A stretch of 7,171 nucleotides of DNA, taken from Chloroflexota bacterium (GTDB lineage: Bacteria; Chloroflexota; Limnocylindria; Limnocylindrales; CSP1-4). Location: assembly GCA_030271555.1 (NCBI GenBank), contig JARXKQ010000052.1, positions 1 to 7,171 of the forward strand, given 5' to 3'. The stretch's first letter is position 1. Each line of letters opens with the position of its first letter. The notes beneath the pieces were generated by a model. It saw only the letters and a list, made by a program, of their open reading frames with translations, ran no database searches and was not told where the DNA came from. Below, piece by piece: positions 1-5,468 of the stretch. Made by a program: the position numbers and the translations under genes.

Positions 1-1
1 G

Positions 2-139
2 TTCGGCGCCGCTGCCCCCACCGGCAATGCCGTCCGGTCGAACTGGGCCTCCGGCAACACGCCGTACGGCATCTACTGCGACGGCTCCGGAACCTTGAAC
101 ACGGTCACCGGGAACAGCGGCACCCACAGCGGCTGCTGA
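2..139 (+). CDS. C-terminal end of a probable right-handed beta-helix (NosD-like) surface or secreted protein, 5'-truncated by the window
   Basis: Forward frame 2 is open from the window edge to a TGA at 137-139 and gives 45 residues. The peptide shows the periodic pattern of parallel beta-helix coils: GNAVRSNWASGN, then TPYGIYCDGSG, then TLNTVTGNSG, ending HSGC. Recurrent Asn-Gly turns and a YGIY strand of this kind are typical of pectate-lyase-like, NosD or CASH repeat proteins, which are mostly extracellular. Two cysteines lie in the fragment, one in the last coil and one at the very end, and could form a disulfide that caps the helix. The N-terminus, any signal peptide and any catalytic domain lie outside the window, so substrate and function cannot be read. 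The stop is followed 31 bases later by an intrinsic terminator, which supports this as a real gene end. The fold call is from pattern recognition only. Confidence 0.6.
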   Translation, partial: FGAAAPTGNAVRSNWASGNTPYGIYCDGSGTLNTVTGNSGTHSGC

Positions 140-170
140 CGACTTCGCATCGGCTGCCGACCAGCGGCAC

Positions 171-200
171 AAACGCCCCCGGCACCGCGCGGGGGCGTTT
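171..200 (+). terminator. Intrinsic terminator after the beta-helix gene
   Basis: A perfect 10-bp inverted repeat, AAACGCCCCC (171-180) and GGGGGCGTTT (191-200), encloses a 10-base loop. The stem is very GC-rich with an A/T base, so the U run is short (TTT, within the stem). It lies 31 bases past the upstream stop codon and well before dnaE, as expected for a terminator insulating dnaE. Its A-T symmetry means it could also act on the opposite strand. Confidence 0.75.
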
Positions 201-341
201 CCACGTCCCTTGTCAAAGGTCGCAGGTCTCGGCCCCCCAAGGGGGTCGCCACTCGCGTTGAACGCCGCCAAGGAGTCCCGGCCGCCCGCACTCGGGCCTG
301 TCTCCCGGCGGTCCACGCCGCGCCCCACGTCCCGTCGCCGG

Positions 342-347
342 TACCAT
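342..347 (+). promoter_or_regulatory. Possible -10 element for leaderless or near-leaderless dnaE expression
   Basis: TACCAT fits the TANNNT -10 pattern and ends 9 bases before the GTG chosen as the dnaE start. A transcript from it would begin at or within a few bases of that codon. No purine-rich Shine-Dalgarno sequence precedes the GTG, which is what a leaderless mRNA would show. I see no good -35 hexamer at the matching distance. This is a weak call. Confidence 0.2.
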
Positions 348-356
348 GGACGTCCC

Positions 357-3300
357 GTGACGACCCTCGCGCCGAACGATTTCACGCATCTCCACGTCCA
401 TTCGGAGTTCAGCCTGCTCGATGGCCTGGGCCGGATCAGCGAGATGGTCGACCAGGCCAAGACCCTCGGCTTTGACTCACTCGCGATCACCGATCACGGT
501 GCGCTATACGGCGCAGTCGCCTTCTACCAGGCGTGCAAGGCGGCGCAGATCAAGCCCATCATCGGCGTGGAGACGTACGTCGCGCGCCGCTCCATGGCCG
601 ATCGAGAGGGCAAGGCCGATGCCCAGCCGTATCACCTGATCCTGCTCGCCAAGGACTGGACCGGCTACCAGAACCTGTGCCGCATCGTCACTGACGCGCA
701 CATCGACGGCTACTACTACAAGCCGCGCATCGATCGCGAGTACCTCGCCAAGCATTCGCAGGGTTTGGTCGGGCTGAGCGCGTGCCTCAACGGTGAGGTG
801 GCGCGCGCCCTGGAGAGCGGCGACCAGGACGAGGCCAAGCGCATCGCTGGCTCGTACGTCGACATCCTGGGCAAGGGCAACTTCTTCTTCGAGCTCCAGG
901 ACCACGGGCTGCCCGAGCAACGCCGGCTCAACGAGCAGCTCATCAAGCTCGGCCCGCAGCTGGACATCCCGCTCGTTGCGACGAACGACCTGCACTACGT
1001 TCGGCGCGAGCAGAGCGACGCCCACGACGTGCTGCTGTGCGTCGGCACCGCAGCCAACCTGGACACACCGGGCCGGATGCGCTTCGAGTCGAGCGACTTC
1101 TACCTCAAGAGCGCGGCCGAGATGGCTGCCCTCTTCAGCGACCAGCCCGAAGCGATCGCCAACACCCGGCGCATCGCGGAGATGGTCGATCTGGAGCTGC
1201 CTTTTGGTCAGCTTCGCCTGCCCGACTTTCCCGTCCCGGCCGGCCACACGGTCGAGTCATGGCTGCGCAGTGAATGCGAGCGCGGCCTGAGGGAGCGCTA
1301 CGGCGACATCACTGAGCCACTCCAGAAGCGGCTCGACTACGAGCTGGGCGTCATCATCTCGATGGGCTACGCGGGCTACTTCCTGATCGTCGCCGACTTC
1401 GTGCGGTTCGCGCGCGAGCAGGGCATCGCCACCACCTGCCGCGGCAGTGCGCCGGGCTCGATCGTGACCTACACGCTGAAGATCACGCCGGTCGATCCCA
1501 TCCACTACGAGCTGCCATTCGAGCGCTTTCTCAACCCCGACCGCGTGACCATGCCCGATATCGACGTCGACTTCGAGGACGCGCGGCGTGACGAGGTCAT
1601 CCGCTACGTCACGCAGAAGTACGGCAGCGACCACGTGGCTCAGATCATCACCTTCGGCACGATGCTCGCCCGCGCTGCCATACGCGACGTCGGCCGTGTG
1701 CTGGGCCTGGGTTACGGCGAGGTCGATCGCATCGCCAAGGCGGTGCCCAACCAGCTCGGCATCAAGCTCGAGGAGGCGCTCGAAACCTCACCGCCGCTGC
1801 GCGAGATGCGCGACGCGGATCCCAAGGTCAAGCGGCTGCTCGAGCTCGCCCAGCAACTCGAGGGTGTGGCGCGCAACGCGTCGACCCATGCCGCCGGCGT
1901 AGTCATCAGCCGCGAGCCACTGACCGAGTTGATGCCGCTCCAGCACGCGACCAACTCGGACGGCCTGATGACCAAATACGAGATGCATGGAGTCGAGGCG
2001 CTGGGCCTGTTGAAGTTCGACTTCCTGGGCCTCGCCAACCTCACCATCCTGCGCCAGGCCGTGGACCTGATCAGGACTGAGCGCGGCGTCGACATCGACA
2101 TCGACAACCTGCCGCTCGAGGACGCCAAGACATTCGAGCTGCTCGCGTCGGGCGAGACGACCGGCGTCTTCCAGCTTGAGTCACCCGGCATGCGCCGCTA
2201 CGTCAAGGAGCTCCGACCCACGTCGGTGCTCGACCTCGCCGCGATGGTGGCGCTCTTCCGCCCGGGGCCCATGGACAACATCCCGGCGTACATCCGGCGC
2301 AAGCACGGCCAGGAGCCGGTCACCTACCTGCACCCGCTGCTCGAGCCGTATCTCAAGAAGACGTACGGCATCTTCGTCTACCAGGAAGACATCATGGCCG
2401 CGGCCATCGCGCTGGGTGGCTTCACAGGACCAGAGGCGGACACCCTGGGCTACGCCATCCGCAAGAAGAAGCGCGACGTCCTCCAGGCGCAGAAGTCCAA
2501 GTTCGTCGAACGCGCGGCGGAGCGGGGCGTCCCGCCGCAGACCATTGATGCGGTCTTCAAGGCGTTCGAGCCATTCGAGCGCTACGGCTTCAACAAGGCC
2601 CACGCCACCTGTTATGGGCTGATCGCCTACCAGACCGCGTATCTCAAGGCGAACTACACGGTCGAGTACATGACGTCGGTTCTGACCGCGGTGCGCGACA
2701 CCGGTGACAAGGTCGCCGCGGCCATCGCCGAGTGCCGCCGCCTTGGTATCGCGGTCCTCCCGCCGGACGTCCACAGGAGCAACCTCGACTTCTCGGTCGA
2801 GGGCGAGTCGACCCGTTTCGGCATGCTCGCGATCAAGAACGTTGGCCACGGCGCGATCGAATCGATCGTCGCGGCGCGCAACGAGGGCGGCGCGTTCCGG
2901 TCGCTGGCCGATTTCTGCAACCGCATCGACCTCCGCCTGGTCAACCGGCGCGTACTCGAGTCGCTCATCAAGGTTGGGGCGCTCAATACCCTGGGGCACC
3001 CGGCGCAGCTGCTGCTCGCGCTCGACGATGCGCTGGCGGCCGGGCAGGCCGCGCAACGTGATCGGCTCACCGGCCAGGTATCGCTGTTTGACACGTCGCC
3101 TGATGCCGGCACCCCGCTTGAGCGGCCGCTGCCGGACAACATCACAGAGGCAGCACCGCGCGAACGGCTGCGCTGGGAGAAGGAACTGCTGGGGCTGTAT
3201 CTCTCCGACCATCCTTTGGGTGAGCTGGCCGGGACGATCGGTGAGTTTGTCAACGCTTACTCGGGCCAAATGGGCGAAGAGCTCGACCAGCAGCGCGTCT

Positions 3301-4175
3301 GTGTCGGCGGTGTCGTCACCGGGGTCCGGCGCGTCATCACCAAGTCGCGCGCCACGATGGGTGTGGCGACGCTTGAGGATCTGCAGGGGACCATGGAAGT
3401 CATCGTGTTCCCCAAAGTGTTTGAACAAACGGAAGCGACCTGGGCCGAGGACGCGATCCTGCTCGTTGCCGGCCGCGTCGACCACAAGGGCGACGAGACG
3501 GTTTTGCTCGCCGAGGCCGTGTGGACCTGGGAGGAAGCCAGCGCCATGGGCGCACCGGAATTTGCGCGGCGTGTGGGAGCGCTCGAGCGTGGTCGCCGGT
3601 CAGGCGGGCGCTTCAATAATGCCGCGAATGGCAGCTCCAACGGCAACGGCCACGCCACGTCCGCGCCAGTTCCAGTAGGACCGGGCACGAATGGTTCGGC
3701 GGCCAGCGATGCGGCGCGGGCTGTCCGCACCGTGCCGCTCGTGTCCCCGTTGCGCGGCGGAGCGGTCACCGGCACGATCGCCGTGGCGTTCGCCAAGGCC
3801 GCGGCGGCCACGGGCGCGGCACCGGCGACAGACATTGCGCTTGCCGATGACGAGCCCGCCATGACCGAAGAAGTGGTCGCTCAGCTGGTCGCGGCCCAGC
3901 AGGCGCCGACGCTACCGGTGGAGGCCGCGGCCGGACAGGTGTTGCACGTCACCTTCGAACAGGGCACGCAGGAACAGGTCGCGGCGGCAATGCGTGAGCT
4001 GCGCGAGATCGTCCACGCCCGGCCCGGCGACACCCCATTGGTGCTGCATATCCCCGCGGGCGGCGGCCGTGTTCAACGTATGGAGTTGCGCGTGGGCGTC
4101 GCCTATGACACCGAGCTGCTGGGGATCGTCACCCGCCGGCTAGGGCCGCGAACAGTGAGGCTGAGCCTGGTCTAG
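357..4175 (+). CDS. dnaE: DNA polymerase III subunit alpha (DnaE1 type), replicative polymerase
   Basis: This is the catalytic subunit of the chromosomal replicase, 1272 residues from GTG 357, slightly longer than the E. coli protein (1160). Domains in order: an N-terminal PHP domain with HLHVHSEFSLLDG at 11-23, D46-H47 and E72; the C-family polymerase core with RGSAPGS from R362, PDIDVDF giving D401 and D403, and LKFDFLGL giving K553 and D555; a fingers motif FNKAHAT from F745; a helix-hairpin-helix region; QVSLFD at 907-912, which resembles the internal beta-clamp-binding motif; YLSDHPL at 948-954; and an OB fold from about 975. Residues of about 1080-1194 form an Ala/Gly/Ser/Asn-rich linker before a C-terminal tau-binding-like domain. 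The frame is open upstream to a TTG at 210, but residues from there are Arg/Pro-rich and unlike the family, so GTG 357 is preferred. The catalytic residues then match E. coli numbering exactly. No ribosome site is evident. Confidence 0.97.
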   Translation: MTTLAPNDFTHLHVHSEFSLLDGLGRISEMVDQAKTLGFDSLAITDHGALYGAVAFYQACKAAQIKPIIGVETYVARRSMADREGKADAQPYHLILLAKDWTGYQNLCRIVTDAHIDGYYYKPRIDREYLAKHSQGLVGLSACLNGEVARALESGDQDEAKRIAGSYVDILGKGNFFFELQDHGLPEQRRLNEQLIKLGPQLDIPLVATNDLHYVRREQSDAHDVLLCVGTAANLDTPGRMRFESSDFYLKSAAEMAALFSDQPEAIANTRRIAEMVDLELPFGQLRLPDFPVPAGHTVESWLRSECERGLRERYGDITEPLQKRLDYELGVIISMGYAGYFLIVADFVRFAREQGIATTCRGSAPGSIVTYTLKITPVDPIHYELPFERFLNPDRVTMPDIDVDFEDARRDEVIRYVTQKYGSDHVAQIITFGTMLARAAIRDVGRVLGLGYGEVDRIAKAVPNQLGIKLEEALETSPPLREMRDADPKVKRLLELAQQLEGVARNASTHAAGVVISREPLTELMPLQHATNSDGLMTKYEMHGVEALGLLKFDFLGLANLTILRQAVDLIRTERGVDIDIDNLPLEDAKTFELLASGETTGVFQLESPGMRRYVKELRPTSVLDLAAMVALFRPGPMDNIPAYIRRKHGQEPVTYLHPLLEPYLKKTYGIFVYQEDIMAAAIALGGFTGPEADTLGYAIRKKKRDVLQAQKSKFVERAAERGVPPQTIDAVFKAFEPFERYGFNKAHATCYGLIAYQTAYLKANYTVEYMTSVLTAVRDTGDKVAAAIAECRRLGIAVLPPDVHRSNLDFSVEGESTRFGMLAIKNVGHGAIESIVAARNEGGAFRSLADFCNRIDLRLVNRRVLESLIKVGALNTLGHPAQLLLALDDALAAGQAAQRDRLTGQVSLFDTSPDAGTPLERPLPDNITEAAPRERLRWEKELLGLYLSDHPLGELAGTIGEFVNAYSGQMGEELDQQRVCVGGVVTGVRRVITKSRATMGVATLEDLQGTMEVIVFPKVFEQTEATWAEDAILLVAGRVDHKGDETVLLAEAVWTWEEASAMGAPEFARRVGALERGRRSGGRFNNAANGSSNGNGHATSAPVPVGPGTNGSAASDAARAVRTVPLVSPLRGGAVTGTIAVAFAKAAAATGAAPATDIALADDEPAMTEEVVAQLVAAQQAPTLPVEAAAGQVLHVTFEQGTQEQVAAAMRELREIVHARPGDTPLVLHIPAGGGRVQRMELRVGVAYDTELLGIVTRRLGPRTVRLSLV

Positions 4176-4390
4176 CGCTGCTGGCTGGGCGGCTGATCCT
4201 CGGGACCCGGCACCAGAAACTGCTCTTCGCAGCTTGAGCACTTGAAGATCCGACCCTTGCTCCACGCCCGCTCGGGGTCACCTTCGGCACTGTCGTGAGC
4301 AGGGTTGACTTCTTCCATGTCCGCCCATTCTTCGCCGCCGTGCCAATGCCTGGGGCGCCTGGTGAGATCGAAAGCTGAGGACTGAAACAC
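4172..4390 (-). CDS. Small CxxC protein, possible single-knuckle zinc-binding hypothetical protein
   Basis: This is a 72-residue protein of unknown function. I start it at GTG 4390 because a perfect AGGAGG lies 9 bases upstream; an internal ATG at codon 25 lacks as good a site. The C-terminal third holds FKCSSCEEQF (C51 and C54), the look of the first knuckle of a zinc ribbon. A second CxxC is absent. H15 and H17 in HWHGGEEW could supply further ligands, or two chains could share a metal. The middle is acidic and the tail is rich in Pro and Gln. There is no signal peptide or membrane segment, so it is probably cytoplasmic. The gene converges on dnaE and the two stop codons interlock in CTAG (4172-4175). 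Codon use and the strong ribosome site favour a real gene over an antisense shadow. I do not recognise the family. Confidence 0.65.
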   Translation of the reverse strand: MFQSSAFDLTRRPRHWHGGEEWADMEEVNPAHDSAEGDPERAWSKGRIFKCSSCEEQFLVPGPEDQPPSQQR

Positions 4391-4399
4391 GACGGACTT

Positions 4400-4405
4400 C
4401 CTCCT
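4400..4405 (-). promoter_or_regulatory. Strong Shine-Dalgarno site that sets the start of the CxxC protein
   Basis: The plus strand reads CCTCCT, so the minus strand reads AGGAGG, a full match to the anti-Shine-Dalgarno core. The next in-frame start, GTG 4390-4388, follows after 9 bases. Neither dnaE nor the 30-residue gene has a site this good. It is the main reason for choosing this GTG over the ATG at 4423, which lies upstream of the site. Confidence 0.6.
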
Positions 4406-4421
4406 GGACGGATAGGAGGGC

Positions 4422-4458
4422 AAAGATAGAGGCTGGACGGTGGTCCGACCAGCCTCTA
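4422..4458 (-). terminator. Intrinsic terminator (or attenuator) between the two small minus-strand genes
   Basis: TAGAGGCTGG (4427-4436) and CCAGCCTCTA (4449-4458) form a perfect 10-bp stem around a 12-base loop. The loop itself can add a 3-bp CGG/CCG extension with a TGGT tetraloop. Read on the minus strand, the stem is followed by TCTTTG, a short U-rich run. It lies 23 bases past the stop of the 30-residue membrane protein, which fits a terminator for that gene. It also lies in the leader of the CxxC gene, so an attenuator role is possible if that gene is reached by read-through. Confidence 0.72.
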
Positions 4459-4481
4459 CCAGAGCTAATGCTGTTCGGTCG

Positions 4482-4574
4482 TCAGACGGTGCTTCGTCCG
4501 GACAACAGGTTGAAGAACAGGATGATCACCGCGACCACCAACAGCAGGTGAATGAGCCCGGTTCTAGGACTCAT
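4482..4574 (-). CDS. 30-residue single-span membrane microprotein, resembling the C-terminal half of lmo0937-type small membrane proteins
   Basis: ATG 4574-4572 opens a 30-residue frame ending in TGA at 4484-4482. The protein begins MSPRTG, continues as one hydrophobic segment from about residue 7 to 24 (LIHLLLVVAVIILFFNLL) and ends SGRSTV. One membrane helix flanked by Arg on both sides is plain. The combination IHLLLV... followed by LLSGR recalls the C-terminal half of the lmo0937/DUF5670-type family, widespread stress-linked membrane peptides of unknown mechanism. That likeness is from memory. The N-terminal half of such proteins is missing, so this may be a short variant or remnant. No clear ribosome site precedes the ATG. 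The frame remains open further upstream, but that part overlaps the tRNA antisense and looks non-protein-like. The hairpin at 4427-4458 closes the gene. Confidence 0.6.
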   Translation of the reverse strand: MSPRTGLIHLLLVVAVIILFFNLLSGRSTV

Positions 4575-4656
4575 CCGAACTCGATGCTCTCGTAGCAAGG
4601 GGTTGCATTTGGTCGCGCCTGCTATAGAACATCCGTGCGATACTACGGCCGTCCCG

Positions 4657-4662
4657 TATATT
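4657..4662 (+). promoter_or_regulatory. Probable -10 box for tRNA-Leu
   Basis: TATATT matches the TATAAT consensus at five of six positions and ends 11 bases before the mature tRNA. Transcription would then start near 4669 with a leader of about 5 bases. At a 16-base spacing the candidate -35 is GTGCGA (4635-4640), which is poor. A second AT-rich site, TATAGA at 4623-4628, is an alternative. Confidence 0.42.
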
Positions 4663-4673
4663 CGACGTGGTAC

Positions 4674-4759
4674 GCGGCGGTGGCGAAATGGCAGACGCGA
4701 TGGTTTCAAAAACCATTGTCCGAAAGGATTTGTGGGTTCGACTCCCTCCCGCCGCACCA
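4674..4759 (+). tRNA. tRNA-Leu(CAA)
   Basis: An 86-base class II tRNA gene with an encoded CCA, decoding UUG codons. The acceptor arm is perfect: GCGGCGG (4674-4680) pairs with CCGCCGC (4749-4755), followed by discriminator A and CCA at 4757-4759. The D arm is GCG/CGC with a GG-containing loop. The anticodon stem ATGGT/ACCAT (4700-4704, 4712-4716) frames the loop TTCAAAA with anticodon CAA at 4707-4709. The long variable arm has a TCC/GGA stem closed by a GAAA tetraloop (4719-4728), typical of leucine tRNAs, and A73 is the leucine identity discriminator. The T loop TTCGACT (4737-4743) is standard. The T stem has one T-T mismatch, between 4733 and 4747. No terminator follows, so the transcript may run on into the LAGLIDADG gene. 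Confidence 0.97.
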
Positions 4760-4816
4760 TCAGATGAGCTTCTACGGCCTCTCTGCCAGGCGACACCATC
4801 GGATCCCATCAGGTGT

Positions 4817-5395
4817 GTGGACGATCGTGGTCTGGGATCGTCCTACGCCTATTTGCTCGGGCTCTACCTTGGCGACGGGACGCTTGCCAGATCGGCCCGT
4901 GGCGTCTGGCGCCTCCGGATTTTCCAGGACAGCCGATACACGGCGTTGATCGACGCTTGTGCCGGAAGCATTAGCGAGGTCTCGGGTAACAATGCCGCGA
5001 CATACCGCCGCGACGGCTGCACAGAGATCTACAACTTCTGGAAGCACTGGACGTGCCTGTTTCCGCAGCACGGTCCCGGGCCAAAGCACCTGAGACGCAT
5101 AGTTCTGGAGGCTTGGCAACGGCTACTTATCGAGCGATATCCCAAGGAGTTCGTAAAGGGTCTGATCCATAGCGACGGATGCCGCGTGACCAATACCGTC
5201 CGTCATTCCACGGGCAAGTCCTATTCGTATCCCAGGTACTTCTTCACCAACCATTCGGACGACATTCGGGAACTATTTGCCTGGGCCTGCGGTCTGATCG
5301 GAGTTGACTCCCGCCCGAACAACCGCTGGAACATCTCGGTGGCCAAGCGCGCAAGCGTGGCCATCCTCGATGAGTTCGTCGGACCAAAGAGCTGA
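4817..5395 (+). CDS. LAGLIDADG-family protein (homing-endonuclease-like), tRNA-linked
   Basis: A 192-residue protein from GTG 4817 with two LAGLIDADG motifs: YLLGLYLGDG (12-21, acidic residue D20) and FVKGLIHSDG (112-121, D120). About 100 residues separate the two aspartates, as in a single-chain two-motif fold, and both metal-binding acids are intact. Between them lies LFPQHGPGPKH (81-91), and PRYFF and VGPKS follow. These recur, as I recall, in uncharacterised actinobacterial and Chloroflexota LAGLIDADG proteins. No helix-turn-helix is attached, so it is not a WhiA-type regulator. GTG 4817 is the only ordinary start codon between the tRNA end and motif 1; a short AGG lies just upstream. The frame is open back to 4667 through the whole tRNA, but that part spells tRNA, not protein. 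Codons use more A and T at third positions than dnaE does, suggesting acquisition. Target and activity are unknown. Confidence 0.85.
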   Translation: MDDRGLGSSYAYLLGLYLGDGTLARSARGVWRLRIFQDSRYTALIDACAGSISEVSGNNAATYRRDGCTEIYNFWKHWTCLFPQHGPGPKHLRRIVLEAWQRLLIERYPKEFVKGLIHSDGCRVTNTVRHSTGKSYSYPRYFFTNHSDDIRELFAWACGLIGVDSRPNNRWNISVAKRASVAILDEFVGPKS

Positions 5396-5406
5396 TCAGC
5401 GCGAGG

Positions 5407-5425
5407 GCAGCGGGTCTGTCGCTGC
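5407..5425 (+). other. Short hairpin after the LAGLIDADG gene
   Basis: GCAGCG (5407-5412) and CGCTGC (5420-5425) form a perfect 6-bp stem with a 7-base loop, starting 12 bases after the stop codon. It could end transcription of the tRNA/LAGLIDADG unit or fold in the leader of the sigma-factor mRNA. No T run follows, so it is not a classical terminator. Confidence 0.35.
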
Positions 5426-5468
5426 TAGACTCGGGCGCGGTTTAGGGCGCCTGGGGGACTTCGTATCC

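Noticed and set aside
231..250. CCCCCC-AA-GGGGG palindrome upstream of dnaE as a second terminator
   Set aside because: The central spacing is too short for a good hairpin and no T run follows. It is probably compositional.
210..356. N-terminal extension of DnaE starting at TTG 210
   Set aside because: The 49 extra residues are Arg/Pro/Ser-rich and unlike any DnaE N-terminus. Starting at GTG 357 puts the PHP motif and the catalytic residues at the normal family positions.
2181..3485. A 434-residue open frame on the minus strand inside dnaE, and similar long antisense frames such as 504-1247
   Set aside because: These are antisense shadows of a high-GC gene. They have no domain-like motifs, their composition is dominated by Arg, Asp, Val and Leu, and the plus strand is unambiguously DnaE.
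4603..4628. TTGCAT with TATAGA as the tRNA promoter
   Set aside because: The hexamers are only 14 bases apart and about 46 bases from the mature tRNA. TATATT at 4657-4662 is better placed, though TATAGA remains possible.
4575..4799. The extended minus-strand frame upstream of the 30-residue membrane protein
   Set aside because: It runs antisense through the tRNA and spells a basic, non-protein-like sequence. Only the last 30 residues look genuine.
4667..4816. Translation of the LAGLIDADG gene from GTG 4667 or from the ATGs inside the tRNA
   Set aside because: This stretch is the tRNA-Leu gene; the peptide is simply tRNA sequence read in frame. The protein family signature begins after GTG 4817.
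5304..5468. Longer N-terminus for the sigma factor from ATG 5304
   Set aside because: It overlaps the end of the LAGLIDADG gene in a different frame and encodes a Ser/Arg/Ala-rich peptide. GTG 5469 has a better placed ribosome site.
5396..5468. A second copy of the tRNA 3' end after the LAGLIDADG gene, which would mark an integration site
   Set aside because: I looked for repeats of the T-arm and acceptor sequence downstream of the stop codon and found none, so no att-type duplication can be claimed in this window.
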